Assembly: GCF_001281315.1 (NCBI RefSeq)
Contig: NZ_CP012479.1
Location: forward strand, 3,472,001 to 3,536,000
DNA: 64,000 nt
Source: Arthrobacter sp. ERGS1:01
Lineage (GTDB): Bacteria > Actinomycetota > Actinomycetes > Actinomycetales > Micrococcaceae
Direction of reading: 5' to 3'
The notes under the pieces were generated by a model, which was not told where the DNA came from, made no database searches, and was given only the letters and a program-made list of their open reading frames with translations. Positions 17,664 through 26,290 of the stretch are shown here, one piece after another; position 1 is the stretch's first letter; every line of letters begins with the position of its first letter. Both the position numbers and the translations under genes were made by a program.

Positions 17664-18125
17664 ATGTCGCCCATCGACTCGGATGTCCACCATCCGATGC
17701 TCGCCCAGGACAACGCAACCGAGTGGCTCGGCATCGAGGTGCTCCGGCTCGGGGACGGCCACGCCACGATCGCCATGACGCTCCGCCCGGAGATGATGAA
17801 CGGTTTTGGCATCACGCACGGCGGCATGATCTTCGCCTTCGCCGATTCCGCCTTCGCCCTGGCCTGCAACCCTGCCGACGGGGACGGCAGCACCGTCACT
17901 GTTGCGGCCGGCGTCGACGTTAACTTCCTGGCCCCGAGCCGTGCGGGCCAGCGCATCACGGCCGTCGCCAACCGGCGCCAGCAGCAGGGCCGCAGCGGCC
18001 TGTACGACGTCCAGGTCCTGGGCGAGAACGACGGCGTTTCCACCGTCATTGCCGAATTCCGCGGCCGCAGCCGGACCATCCCGAACCGCCACACCACGAC
18101 AGAAAGGTCCGTCACCGATGACTGA
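17664..18125 (+). CDS. paaI: Phenylacetic acid degradation thioesterase
   Basis: A 153-residue hotdog-fold acyl-CoA thioesterase. The signature FGITHGGMIFAFADSAFA spans residues 48-65, including the catalytic HGG (53-54) and D61. PaaI hydrolyses stalled ring-hydroxylated CoA intermediates and so prevents CoA depletion. The ribosome site GAGGAG precedes the ATG. The gene overlaps paaK by 8 bp and sits under its own palindromic operator, divergent from paaA. Confidence 0.92.
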   Translation: MSPIDSDVHHPMLAQDNATEWLGIEVLRLGDGHATIAMTLRPEMMNGFGITHGGMIFAFADSAFALACNPADGDGSTVTVAAGVDVNFLAPSRAGQRITAVANRRQQQGRSGLYDVQVLGENDGVSTVIAEFRGRSRTIPNRHTTTERSVTDD

Positions 18126-19434
18126 CTCAGCCGTAATCGACCCGTCAAAGCTGGACGCCGCCGAGCTCATGAGCCGTGACGAGCTCGAGGCCCTGCAACT
18201 GTCCCGCCTGCAGCACACGGTGCAGTACGCCTACGACAAGGTGCCTTTGTACAAGCGGAAGTTTGACGAGACCGGCGTGCACCCCACCGATCTTCGGGAA
18301 TTGTCGGATCTGGCAAAGTTCCCGTACACCACCAAGGAAGACCTGCGCCAGGAGTACCCGTTCGGCATGTTCGCCGTGCCGCAAAGCGAAGTGGTGCGCA
18401 TCCACGCCAGTTCCGGCACCACGGGCCGGCCCACGGTGGTGGGGTACACGGCCAACGACATCAAAGTGTGGGCGTCGCTCGTGGCCCGTTCCATGCGCGC
18501 CTCCGGCGTCCGCCCCGGCATGAAGGTCCACAATGCCTACGGATACGGCCTGTTCACCGGCGGCCTGGGCGCCCACTACGGCGCCGAAGCCCTGGGAACC
18601 ACGGTGATTCCCATGTCCGGCGGGCAGACGGAAAAGCAGATCCAGCTCATCACCGACTTTGAACCCGACGCGATCATGTGCACGCCCACCTACCTGCTGA
18701 CCATCATGGACGCCATGGCGCACCGCGGCATCGACCCCCGCTCCACGTCCCTGAAGTTCGCCGTGTGCGGGGCCGAGCCGTGGACCGAGGAAATGCGCCA
18801 CGAACTTGAAACCGGCCTCGACATCCAGGCCTGCGACATCTACGGCCTCTCCGAGGTCATGGGCCCGGGCGTGGCCGGCGAATCCGTGGAAACCAAGGAC
18901 GGCAACCACATCTGGGAGGACCACTTCCGCCCCGAGATCATCGACCCCTTCGACCACTCCACCGTGCTGCCCGACGGCCAGGAGGGCGAGCTCGTGTTCA
19001 CGGCGTTGACCAAGGAGGCGCTGCCGATCATCCGGTACCGCACCAAGGACCTCTCCCGCCTGCTGCCCGGCACGGCCCGCCCGTCAATGCGCCGCATGGC
19101 CCGGATCACCGGCCGCAGCGACGACATGATCATCCTGCGCGGCGTGAACTTGTTCCCGTCACAAATCGAGGAAATCGCGCTGCGCATCCCGGCGCTGAGC
19201 CCGCACTTCCAGCTCGAGCTGACCCGCACCGGGCGGATGGATGAAATGACCATCCACATCGAGCCGCGGGAAAACACGACGCCGGCCGACCGCGCCGCCG
19301 CCGCCGCAACCTTGAAGGCCCAGATCAAGATCCATGTGGGCTCCTCCTGCATGATCGACGTCGTCGAGCCCGGCACGCTGGAACGCTCCAACGGCAAGCT
19401 CAAGCGCATCTACGACAACCGCACCCAGGCCTGA
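18118..19434 (+). CDS. paaK: Phenylacetate-CoA ligase
   Basis: A 438-residue AMP-forming ligase, which converts phenylacetate, ATP and CoA to phenylacetyl-CoA and so starts the pathway. The P-loop-like motif ASSGTTGRPT is at 97-106. The adenylate signatures AYGYGLFTGG, YGLSEVMGPG and the C-terminal GRSDDMIILRGVNLFP hinge are typical of PaaK, and the length is normal. The ATG at 18118 lies inside the end of paaI, giving coupled translation. The C-terminus ends with ERSNGKLKRI, carrying the expected catalytic lysine. Confidence 0.94.
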   Translation: MTDSAVIDPSKLDAAELMSRDELEALQLSRLQHTVQYAYDKVPLYKRKFDETGVHPTDLRELSDLAKFPYTTKEDLRQEYPFGMFAVPQSEVVRIHASSGTTGRPTVVGYTANDIKVWASLVARSMRASGVRPGMKVHNAYGYGLFTGGLGAHYGAEALGTTVIPMSGGQTEKQIQLITDFEPDAIMCTPTYLLTIMDAMAHRGIDPRSTSLKFAVCGAEPWTEEMRHELETGLDIQACDIYGLSEVMGPGVAGESVETKDGNHIWEDHFRPEIIDPFDHSTVLPDGQEGELVFTALTKEALPIIRYRTKDLSRLLPGTARPSMRRMARITGRSDDMIILRGVNLFPSQIEEIALRIPALSPHFQLELTRTGRMDEMTIHIEPRENTTPADRAAAAATLKAQIKIHVGSSCMIDVVEPGTLERSNGKLKRIYDNRTQA

Positions 19435-19516
19435 GAGCCTGGGCCCACAGCCCGAGAGATCCGGCGCGCGCATGCGGGCGCCGGGCGGGGCTGGGGACCG
19501 TGAGAAACTAGGAACC

Positions 19517-20137
19517 ATGCCCAACACCGCCCCCGCCACCACGCCGACAACCGCCACAAGCAAGCGCGGCCGGCCCGGCTACGACCAACAGTCGGTGCTG
19601 CGGATCGCCGTCGACGTCTTCAACGTCCACGGCTACGAGGCCACCTCCATGGGCATCCTGGCGGCCAACCTGGGCATTTCAAAGTCGGCCATCTACCACC
19701 ACGTGCCGTCCAAGGAAGAACTGTTGCGGCTGGCCCTGGAGGAGGCGATGGGAGGTCTGGAAGAGGTGCTGCGCGAAAGCGGCGCCACGTCCGGACCCGC
19801 CGATGCGCGGCTGGAATTCGTGCTCCGCGGCACCATCGCCGTCCTCGTGGAGAAGTTGCCGTTCGTGACGCTGCTGCTGCGCCTGCGCGGGAACACCCAG
19901 ATGGAGCGCGACGCGCTGGCCCGCCGTCGTGCCTTCGACCGGACCATCACCACCCTGGTCTCCGCCGCCCAGCAGGACGGCACCCTGCGCACGGACATCG
20001 AGCCGGGCACCATCACGCGCCTGTTGTTCGGCACCATCAACTCAATCGTCGAATGGTACAAACCGGGAGGAGCCCTGACCGGGGCGAAACTCGCCGACGA
20101 CGTCATCTCCATGTCGTTCCAGGGCCTGCGCCGGTAA
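19517..20137 (+). CDS. paaR: TetR-family regulator, probable repressor of the paa genes
   Basis: A 206-residue TetR protein. An N-terminal extension rich in Thr/Ala/Pro is followed by the helix-turn-helix (about residues 19-65, RIAVDVFNVHGYEATSMG through KSAIYHHV) and a helical ligand domain. Its position after paaI-paaK and the three matching operators in the paa promoters suggest it is the PaaR-type repressor released by phenylacetyl-CoA. The ATG at 19517 has a GAAACT -10-like box 7 bases upstream and no clear ribosome site. Function is inferred from context. Confidence 0.8.
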   Translation: MPNTAPATTPTTATSKRGRPGYDQQSVLRIAVDVFNVHGYEATSMGILAANLGISKSAIYHHVPSKEELLRLALEEAMGGLEEVLRESGATSGPADARLEFVLRGTIAVLVEKLPFVTLLLRLRGNTQMERDALARRRAFDRTITTLVSAAQQDGTLRTDIEPGTITRLLFGTINSIVEWYKPGGALTGAKLADDVISMSFQGLRR

Positions 20138-20180
20138 AAATCCCCTCGACAACCCGGCCCCGCGGGCGCACGCTGGTGTC

Positions 20181-20948
20181 ATGGCAACCAAAATCTCCGC
20201 ATCGCTGCAGGCACTCTCGCGCGAACTCCGTTACGAACCCACCACCAAGCGCATCCGCGCCCTGTTGGGCCAGGCAGTGGCCCTCGATTCCCGCCGCGCC
20301 GTCATTGTGTGGGAGCCGCGGCGGGTGGTGCCGTGCTACGCGGTGCCCGCCGAAGACGTGGCCGCCACCCTGAGCCCCGCCACCACCACCCCGGCCGACG
20401 GCGCTTCCCCGCCCGTGCTGCACCCGGGCATCCCGTTCAGCCGGCACAGCACACCCGGCGCAGCCCTGGACGTCTCCGCGGGCGGCCAGCTCGCGGCCGG
20501 CGACGCCTTCCGCCTCAACGACCCCGACCTTGAGGGGTACGTGGCCTTCAATTCGGAAGCCTTCGATTGGTTGGAGGAGGACGACCCCGTCCAGTCGCAC
20601 CCCCGCGACCCGTTCCACCGCGTGGACCTCCGGCACAGTTCGCGCCGGGTCAAGGTGACCGCTGGCGACGCGGTGCTGGCCGAATCAGCCGAACCGATGA
20701 TGGTCTTTGAAACGAACCTGCCGGAGCGGATCTACGTTCCGCCGGCTGACGTCAACTGGGACCTGCTGACGCCCACCGATTCGGCCACCCTATGCCCGTA
20801 CAAGGGCACGGCCAGCTACTGGAAGCTGGCCGGCGGTCCGGACGGCGACGTGGCCTGGAGCTACCAAAACCCGTTGCCCGAAGCCGGTGAGCTCGCCGGC
20901 TACGTGTGCTTCTACGACAACCTGGTGGACGTCGAAGAAATCCGGTGA
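20181..20948 (+). CDS. DUF427 domain protein
   Basis: A 255-residue protein with an N-terminal half-domain and a clear C-terminal DUF427 domain, seen in VFETNLPERIYVPPADV and the signature ATLCPYKGTASYW. The family is widespread in actinobacteria and its biochemical role is not established. It begins 43 bp after the TetR gene on the same strand, so it could be read with it, but I see no link to phenylacetate chemistry. The TGA stop (20946-20948) lies inside a dispersed 22-bp repeat copy. Confidence 0.85.
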   Translation: MATKISASLQALSRELRYEPTTKRIRALLGQAVALDSRRAVIVWEPRRVVPCYAVPAEDVAATLSPATTTPADGASPPVLHPGIPFSRHSTPGAALDVSAGGQLAAGDAFRLNDPDLEGYVAFNSEAFDWLEEDDPVQSHPRDPFHRVDLRHSSRRVKVTAGDAVLAESAEPMMVFETNLPERIYVPPADVNWDLLTPTDSATLCPYKGTASYWKLAGGPDGDVAWSYQNPLPEAGELAGYVCFYDNLVDVEEIR

Positions 20949-21003
20949 TCGAGCTTGTCGAGATCCGGTCTCCACAGCCTGGGTCTCGACAAGCCCGACC
21001 ACC
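20944..21003. repeat. Inverted pair of dispersed repeats, likely transcript end
   Basis: One repeat copy at 20944-20965 faces an inverted copy at 20982-21003, with 16 bases between. Together they form a hairpin of about 20 bp between the convergent DUF427 and paaZ genes. It may serve as a bidirectional terminator, although no T-tract follows. Confidence 0.65.
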
Positions 21004-21010
21004 GAACTCC

Positions 21011-23143
21011 CTACTTGTATAGCGTGTCTTCCTTCTCCACGAGGGTCAGCACGTCGTACGTGGCCACGATTTCGCCGTCCTGGTTGTGCAGGATCGCGTC
21101 CCAGCAGACCTCACCGTATTCGTCGGTGACGCGGGGCGTGATCTTCTTGGCCGTCAGGGTCACGCGGATCGAGTCGCCGGCGGCAACGGGGGTGATGAAG
21201 CGCAGCGCTTCCAGCCCGTAGTTGGCCAGCACGGGGCCCGGCGCGGGCTCCACGAAGAGCCCGGCGGCCCAGGAGACCAGCAGGTAGCCGTGCGCCACGA
21301 TGCCCGGGAAGAACGGGTTCTGCTCGGCGGCGACGGGGTTGGTGTGGGCGTAGAAGGTGTCGCCGGTGGAGTTGGCAAACGCCGTGATGTCCTCCAGCGT
21401 GACCTGCCGCAGTCCGGAGGCGAAGGCGTCGCCAATGTGCAGCTCCGCCAGGGACTTCCGGAACGGGTGGACCGCTCCGGCCGTTCCGCCAAATTCGGGG
21501 TCGCCGGCCGTCACGCGGTTGGCGCCCGTGTGCCACACGCCGGTGACGGCCGTGAGCATGTTGGGCGAGCCCTGGATGGCGGTGCGCTGCATGTGGTGCT
21601 TGACCGAGCGGATGCCGCCCAGTTCCTCGCCGCCGCCGGCCCGGCCGGGTCCGCCGTGCACCAGGTGCGGCACGGGTGAACCGTGGCCCGTGGACGTGCG
21701 GGCGTCCTCGCGGTTGAGCACCAGGACGCGGCCGTGGTGGGCGGCGATTCCGGTCACGAGCGCCTGAGCGGTGGCGGGATCGTTGGTGCAGACCGTGGCC
21801 ACGAGGGAGCCGGCGCCGAGCGCGGCGAGCCGCACGGCCTCGGAAACGTCGCCGTCGCGGGTGTCATAGCCGATCACGCTCGACACGGGCCCAAACGCCT
21901 CCAGCGAATGCACCTCGGGGGCTTCGGCGTCGGCCCAGCTCAGCAGCACCGGCGACATGAAGGCGCCGTCGGCGACCGCGGCCACGGAGCCGTCGGCCCG
22001 CGTCACGACCGGCGCGTCCAGGGTGCCCCAGGCCAGCTCGCCGCCGGCCGCGATCATGGTCTCGACGGCGGCGCGGACGTCGGCAAGCTGTTCCAGCGAG
22101 GCGAGCGCACCCATTGTGACGCCGTCGGCGCGGGGATCCCCCACCACAACGCGTTCGCTGATGCGGGCGCCAATCGCGTCGATGACGGCCTGCTTGAGCT
22201 CGTTGGGCACGATGGTGCGGCGGATGGACGTGCATTTCTGGCCGGCCTTGACCGTCATCTCGGTGACCACGGACTTGATGAACGCGTCGAACTCGGGGGT
22301 TCCGGGGACGGCGTCGGGCCCCAGGATGGCAGCGTTCAGGGAGTCGGTTTCGGAGGTGAAGCGGACCCCACCCAGCACCACGTTCGGGTGGCTCTTGAGC
22401 GTGTTGGCGGTGGTCGCGGAGCCCGTGAACGCAACCAGGTCGCGGTAGTCCAGCACGTCCAGCAAGGTGCGGGCGGAGCCGGAGACCAGTTGCAGCGATC
22501 CGGCCGGCAGGATGCCCGACTCGACCATGGCGCGCACGGCGGCCTCGGCCAGGTAGCCGCTGGGCGTGGCCGGCTTGACGATCGTGGGCACCCCGGCAAC
22601 GAACGCTGGGGCGAATTTTTCCAGCATGCCCCAGACGGGGAAGTTGAACGCGTTGATCTGTACGGCCACGCCGGGGATGCGGGTGTAGATGTGCTCTGCG
22701 ATGAACGAGCCGTCCTTGGACAGCACCTCCACCGGGCCGTCCACGATCACGTTCGAGTTGGGCAGTTCGCGCCGTCCCTTGGAGGAGAACGTGAACAGCA
22801 CGCCGATCCCGCCGTCGATGTCCACCATGGAGTCGATCTTCGTGGCGCCGGTCCGGGCGGAGACCTCGTACAGTTCCTGCCGGCGGTCGTTGAGGTACTG
22901 GGCCAGTTCGCGCAGCTTCAGAGCCCGCTCGTGGATGGTCAGCTTGCCCAGTTCCGCCTGGCCCACGGAGCGTGCGTGGGCCACGGCGGCGGCCAGGTCG
23001 AGCCCCTCGGCGGAGACCTGTGCCAGCACCTCGCCCGTGCTGGCGTCGCGCGCCGCCACGGATTTGGCGCCGTCGGCCGGGGTCCACCAGGCGTCCTGGA
23101 CGTAGCTGGGAACCGTTTCAATCGACGTTGCTGTGGTCGTCAT
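21011..23143 (-). CDS. paaZ: Oxepin-CoA hydrolase/3-oxo-5,6-dehydrosuberyl-CoA semialdehyde dehydrogenase
   Basis: A 710-residue bifunctional ring-cleavage enzyme. The N-terminal aldehyde dehydrogenase domain (about 1-530) has the nucleophile C304 in AGQKCTS and the conserved NAFNFPVWG. The C-terminal MaoC-type hydratase domain (about 560-700) has TGDTFYAH followed by PGIVAHGYLL. It opens the oxepin ring and oxidises the aldehyde. The ATG at 23143 follows an AAGGAC ribosome site. The gene lies 52 bp behind paaH and is last in the thiolase-paaF-paaH-paaZ unit. Confidence 0.94.
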   Translation of the reverse strand: MTTTATSIETVPSYVQDAWWTPADGAKSVAARDASTGEVLAQVSAEGLDLAAAVAHARSVGQAELGKLTIHERALKLRELAQYLNDRRQELYEVSARTGATKIDSMVDIDGGIGVLFTFSSKGRRELPNSNVIVDGPVEVLSKDGSFIAEHIYTRIPGVAVQINAFNFPVWGMLEKFAPAFVAGVPTIVKPATPSGYLAEAAVRAMVESGILPAGSLQLVSGSARTLLDVLDYRDLVAFTGSATTANTLKSHPNVVLGGVRFTSETDSLNAAILGPDAVPGTPEFDAFIKSVVTEMTVKAGQKCTSIRRTIVPNELKQAVIDAIGARISERVVVGDPRADGVTMGALASLEQLADVRAAVETMIAAGGELAWGTLDAPVVTRADGSVAAVADGAFMSPVLLSWADAEAPEVHSLEAFGPVSSVIGYDTRDGDVSEAVRLAALGAGSLVATVCTNDPATAQALVTGIAAHHGRVLVLNREDARTSTGHGSPVPHLVHGGPGRAGGGEELGGIRSVKHHMQRTAIQGSPNMLTAVTGVWHTGANRVTAGDPEFGGTAGAVHPFRKSLAELHIGDAFASGLRQVTLEDITAFANSTGDTFYAHTNPVAAEQNPFFPGIVAHGYLLVSWAAGLFVEPAPGPVLANYGLEALRFITPVAAGDSIRVTLTAKKITPRVTDEYGEVCWDAILHNQDGEIVATYDVLTLVEKEDTLYK

Positions 23144-23195
23144 GACCCGTCCTTTTCGTGTTGGTCTTGATGTGGGGAGGTGGTGGTGTGGGCGG

Positions 23196-24053
23196 TTAGG
23201 CCCAGTCGAAGAAGCCCTTGCCGGTCTTGCGTCCCAGCTCGCCGCGGGCCACTTTCTCGCGCAGGATCTGCGGCGGCGCAAACCGTTCGCCGAGCGTTTC
23301 CGCCAGGTATTCGGCGATGCCCAGGCGCACGTCCAGGCCCACGATGTCCGTGGTGCGCAGCGGTCCGGTGGGGTGCTTGTAGCCCAGCACCATGGCGTTG
23401 TCGATGTCCTCGGCGCTCGCCACGCCCTCCTCCACCATGCGCATGGCTTCCAGCGCGATCGCCACGCCCAGCCGTGAAGAGGCGAAGCCCGGTGCATCAT
23501 TGACCACGACGGCGGTCTTGCCCAGCGCCTCCACCCAGCCTTTCGCCGTGCCCACCAGCTCGGGGCGGCTCTGCTGGGCGATGACCACCTCGATGAGCGT
23601 GGACGCCGGAACGGGGTTGAAGAAGTGCAGGCCGATGAAGTCCTGCGGGCGGGCGAGTTCGGCGGCCAGCCCGGTCATGGAGAGCGAGGACGTGTTGGAG
23701 GCCAGCACGGCGCCGTCGGCCAGGTGCTTTTCCACGCCCTGCAGCGATGAAACCTTCAAGTCCCAGATTTCCGGGACGGCCTCCACCACCAGTTCGCGGT
23801 CGGCAAAGTCGGCGTAGTCGGTAGATACTGTCAGCCGGGAGGCGATCCCTTCCACGGTGCCGGCCAGGCCGCGTTCCACGGACTTGGCCACGGCGGATTC
23901 CACCCGTTCGCGCGCGGCGGCCGCGGAATCGTCGTCGCGTTCCACCACCAGCACCTCGCAGCCGTTGATCAGGAAGGCGTGGGCAATTCCGGCCCCCATG
24001 CGGCCGCCGCCAAGGACGCCGACGCGGGTGGGCAGGGCGGTTGTTGAGCTCAT
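23196..24053 (-). CDS. paaH: 3-Hydroxyadipyl-CoA dehydrogenase
   Basis: A 285-residue 3-hydroxyacyl-CoA dehydrogenase. The NAD-binding GGGRMG loop is at 15-20, and the catalytic His is in GLHFFNPVP; the C-terminal domain has GYKHPTGPL and GRKTGKGFFDW. It oxidises 3-hydroxyadipyl-CoA after PaaF and before the thiolase. Its ATG overlaps the paaF stop (ATGA). Sequence alone would also fit a general 3-hydroxybutyryl-CoA dehydrogenase; the operon fixes the role. Confidence 0.9.
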   Translation of the reverse strand: MSSTTALPTRVGVLGGGRMGAGIAHAFLINGCEVLVVERDDDSAAAARERVESAVAKSVERGLAGTVEGIASRLTVSTDYADFADRELVVEAVPEIWDLKVSSLQGVEKHLADGAVLASNTSSLSMTGLAAELARPQDFIGLHFFNPVPASTLIEVVIAQQSRPELVGTAKGWVEALGKTAVVVNDAPGFASSRLGVAIALEAMRMVEEGVASAEDIDNAMVLGYKHPTGPLRTTDIVGLDVRLGIAEYLAETLGERFAPPQILREKVARGELGRKTGKGFFDWA

Positions 24054-24871
24054 TTCTTCCTCTTATCCAGAAAAGCCTGCATGCGTTCAAATTTGGCGGG
24101 CGATTCAAATAGTTCCGCCTGCGCCCGGTTATCAACCCCGGGGTGCGCCTCGCGTGGTTCGTGGAACACGCGTTTGGTGGTTTGCAACGCCAACGGATCC
24201 TGCCGGCCAATCCTGTCCGCGAGCGCGTCCGCGGCGGTCAGGAGGCCCGCCGATTCCACGAGTTCGGTGATGAGCCCCACCCGCAGGCAGTCCTCGCCCG
24301 TGAGGATGCGCCCCGCCAGCAGGATGTCCTTGGCGACGGGTTCGCCCACGAGTTCCTTCAGCCGCCAGGTGGCGCCGGCCGCGGCCATGATGCCCAGGCC
24401 CGTCTCCGGCTGGCCCATGCGCAGCGAGGGGGTGCCGATCCTGAAGTCGGCGGCATAGGCGAGTTCCGCCCCGCCGCCGAGCGCATAGCCGTCCAGGGCG
24501 GCGATGACGGGCATGGGCAGCTTGGCGATGCGGTCGAACAATCCGGAGTTGATGCCGGCCAGGGCGTCGGCGCGACGGCGTTGCATGAGTTCGGCGATGT
24601 CCGCGCCGGAGGCAAAGATCCCCTTGGCTTCCGGGGTGCCCGGAATTCCGGAGAGGACCAGCAGCTTCGGCGCGGCCTCCAAATGGGCGCACACGGCGTG
24701 CAGTTCGGCCACCATCGCCGCGTCGATCGCGTTGCGCACGGCCGGGCGGTTTAGTTGCACGGCCAGGCGGTCGGCGTTCTCGGTGACCAGCAGCGTGCTG
24801 AAGGCGGAGGTGTCCAGGCGGGCGCCGGCGTCGTGCGCCAGGGGCTGGCCCGGCAGGTTTTCCGGCGTCAC
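24050..24871 (-). CDS. paaF: 2,3-Dehydroadipyl-CoA hydratase
   Basis: A 273-residue crotonase with both hydratase glutamates, E136 in GGGAELA and E156 in GQPETGLGI, spaced 20 residues as in enoyl-CoA hydratases. This separates it from the isomerase-like copy at 12498. It hydrates 2,3-dehydroadipyl-CoA. I chose the GTG at 24871 because it overlaps the thiolase stop (GTGA); an upstream frame would run into the thiolase gene. The first 25 residues are more polar than usual. Confidence 0.88.
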   Translation of the reverse strand: MTPENLPGQPLAHDAGARLDTSAFSTLLVTENADRLAVQLNRPAVRNAIDAAMVAELHAVCAHLEAAPKLLVLSGIPGTPEAKGIFASGADIAELMQRRRADALAGINSGLFDRIAKLPMPVIAALDGYALGGGAELAYAADFRIGTPSLRMGQPETGLGIMAAAGATWRLKELVGEPVAKDILLAGRILTGEDCLRVGLITELVESAGLLTAADALADRIGRQDPLALQTTKRVFHEPREAHPGVDNRAQAELFESPAKFERMQAFLDKRKK

Positions 24872-26091
24872 AGCGCCTCCACGAGCAGCGCGGCGCCCTG
24901 GCCCACGCCAACGCACATCGTGGCGAGCCCCATCCCGCCCGGCGCCTCGCGTTCCAGCCGGCCCAGCAGCGTGATGACGATCCGTGATCCGGAGGAGCCC
25001 AGCGGGTGGCCCAGGGCGATCGCGCCGCCGTCGTTGTTGACGATTTCCGGGTTGATGCCGAGCTCACGCATGCTGGCCAGCGACTGGGAGGCAAACGCTT
25101 CGTTGAGTTCGACGGCGCCCAACCGGCCCACGCCGATACCCTGCCTTTCGAGGATCTTGCGGCTGGCGGCGACCGGGCCCATGCCCATGATTTCCGGGGC
25201 CAGGCCGGCCGCGGCGCCGTCGAGGATGCGGGCGCGCGGGGTAAGTCCGTATTTTTGGATGGCGCGTTCGGAGGCGACGATGATCGCGGAGGCGCCGTCG
25301 TTCAGGCTCGAGGCGTTGCCGGCCGTGACCACATTGCCGCCCTTGACCACGGGGCGCAGCCCAGCCAGGACCTCCAGGGTGGTGCCGGGGCGGGGGCCCT
25401 CATCGGTGTCGACCACGGTGTCGCCGCGACGGCCCTTGACCGTGACGGGGACAATCTCATCCCGGAAGCGGCCGGCGGCGATGGCGGCCAGTGCGCGTTC
25501 GTGGGAGCGGACCGCGAAGGCGTCGCAGTCCTCCCGGGAGGTCCCGTACACGCGGGCCACCTCCTCGGCGGTTTCCGGCATCGAGAACGTCATTTTCCCG
25601 TCGCGGGACAGCTCGCCGGAGAGGAAGTTGGGGTTCGAGAAGCGCCAGCCAATGGAGGTGTCGAAGGTGTCGCCGGGCTTGGCGAATGCCTTTTCCGGCT
25701 TCGCCATGACCCAGGGCGCGCGGGTCATCGATTCCACGCCGCCGGCCACCACGATGTCCGCGGCGCCCGCCTTGACCATGTGGCTGGCCATCGTAATGGC
25801 GCTCATGCCGGATGCGCAGAGCCGGTTGACGGTGATGCCGGGGACGGTGTCCGGGAAGCCGGCCAGCAGCCACGCCATGCGCGCCACGTTGCGGTTTTCC
25901 TCGCCGGCGCCGTTGGCGTTGCCCAGGATCACCTCGTCGACGTCGGCCGGGTCAATCCCGGTGCGGGCCATCAGTTCCCGGACCGCAACTGCGGCGAGGT
26001 CGTCGGGCCTGACGGAGGCGAGCGCTCCCCCGTAACGACCCACGGGCGTACGGACGCCTCCCACCAGGAATGCCTGCGGTGCTGCGGACAT
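24868..26091 (-). CDS. paaJ: 3-Oxoadipyl-CoA thiolase
   Basis: A 407-residue thiolase that cleaves 3-oxoadipyl-CoA into succinyl-CoA and acetyl-CoA. The nucleophile is C92 (NRLCASGM), with H362 in AIALGHPLG and C393 in CVGVGQG, a complete catalytic set. PcaF, which does the same reaction in the beta-ketoadipate pathway, cannot be told apart by sequence; the neighbours favour PaaJ. The ATG at 26091 follows GAAGGG. The gene heads the unit and has the paa operator-like site at 26152-26170 upstream. Confidence 0.9.
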   Translation of the reverse strand: MSAAPQAFLVGGVRTPVGRYGGALASVRPDDLAAVAVRELMARTGIDPADVDEVILGNANGAGEENRNVARMAWLLAGFPDTVPGITVNRLCASGMSAITMASHMVKAGAADIVVAGGVESMTRAPWVMAKPEKAFAKPGDTFDTSIGWRFSNPNFLSGELSRDGKMTFSMPETAEEVARVYGTSREDCDAFAVRSHERALAAIAAGRFRDEIVPVTVKGRRGDTVVDTDEGPRPGTTLEVLAGLRPVVKGGNVVTAGNASSLNDGASAIIVASERAIQKYGLTPRARILDGAAAGLAPEIMGMGPVAASRKILERQGIGVGRLGAVELNEAFASQSLASMRELGINPEIVNNDGGAIALGHPLGSSGSRIVITLLGRLEREAPGGMGLATMCVGVGQGAALLVEAL

Positions 26092-26151
26092 GGACACACC
26101 CTTCAACGTCGTGGCCGGCGCGGCCCATGCCGTCGCCGGGTACGTGCGGTA

Positions 26152-26170
26152 AATTACCGACCGTTCGTTC
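26152..26170. promoter_or_regulatory. paa operator-like site at the thiolase promoter
   Basis: AATTACCGACCGTTCGTTC, identical over 19 bases to the site at paaA (17490-17508). It lies 61 bp upstream of the thiolase ATG. A TTGACC is visible further upstream on the minus strand near 26210, but the -10 box is ambiguous (GAATAT or TTTATA). Confidence 0.65.
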
Positions 26171-26290
26171 TATAAATATTCCATGTGATGGGGCACACGG
26201 TCAACCACCCGTCCAAAACGGTGCGCCGCGCGCTCCGCTGTCGGCATACTCGTAGGTCCGCAAGCGGCGGGGCTGGCTACAGTGGATTCC

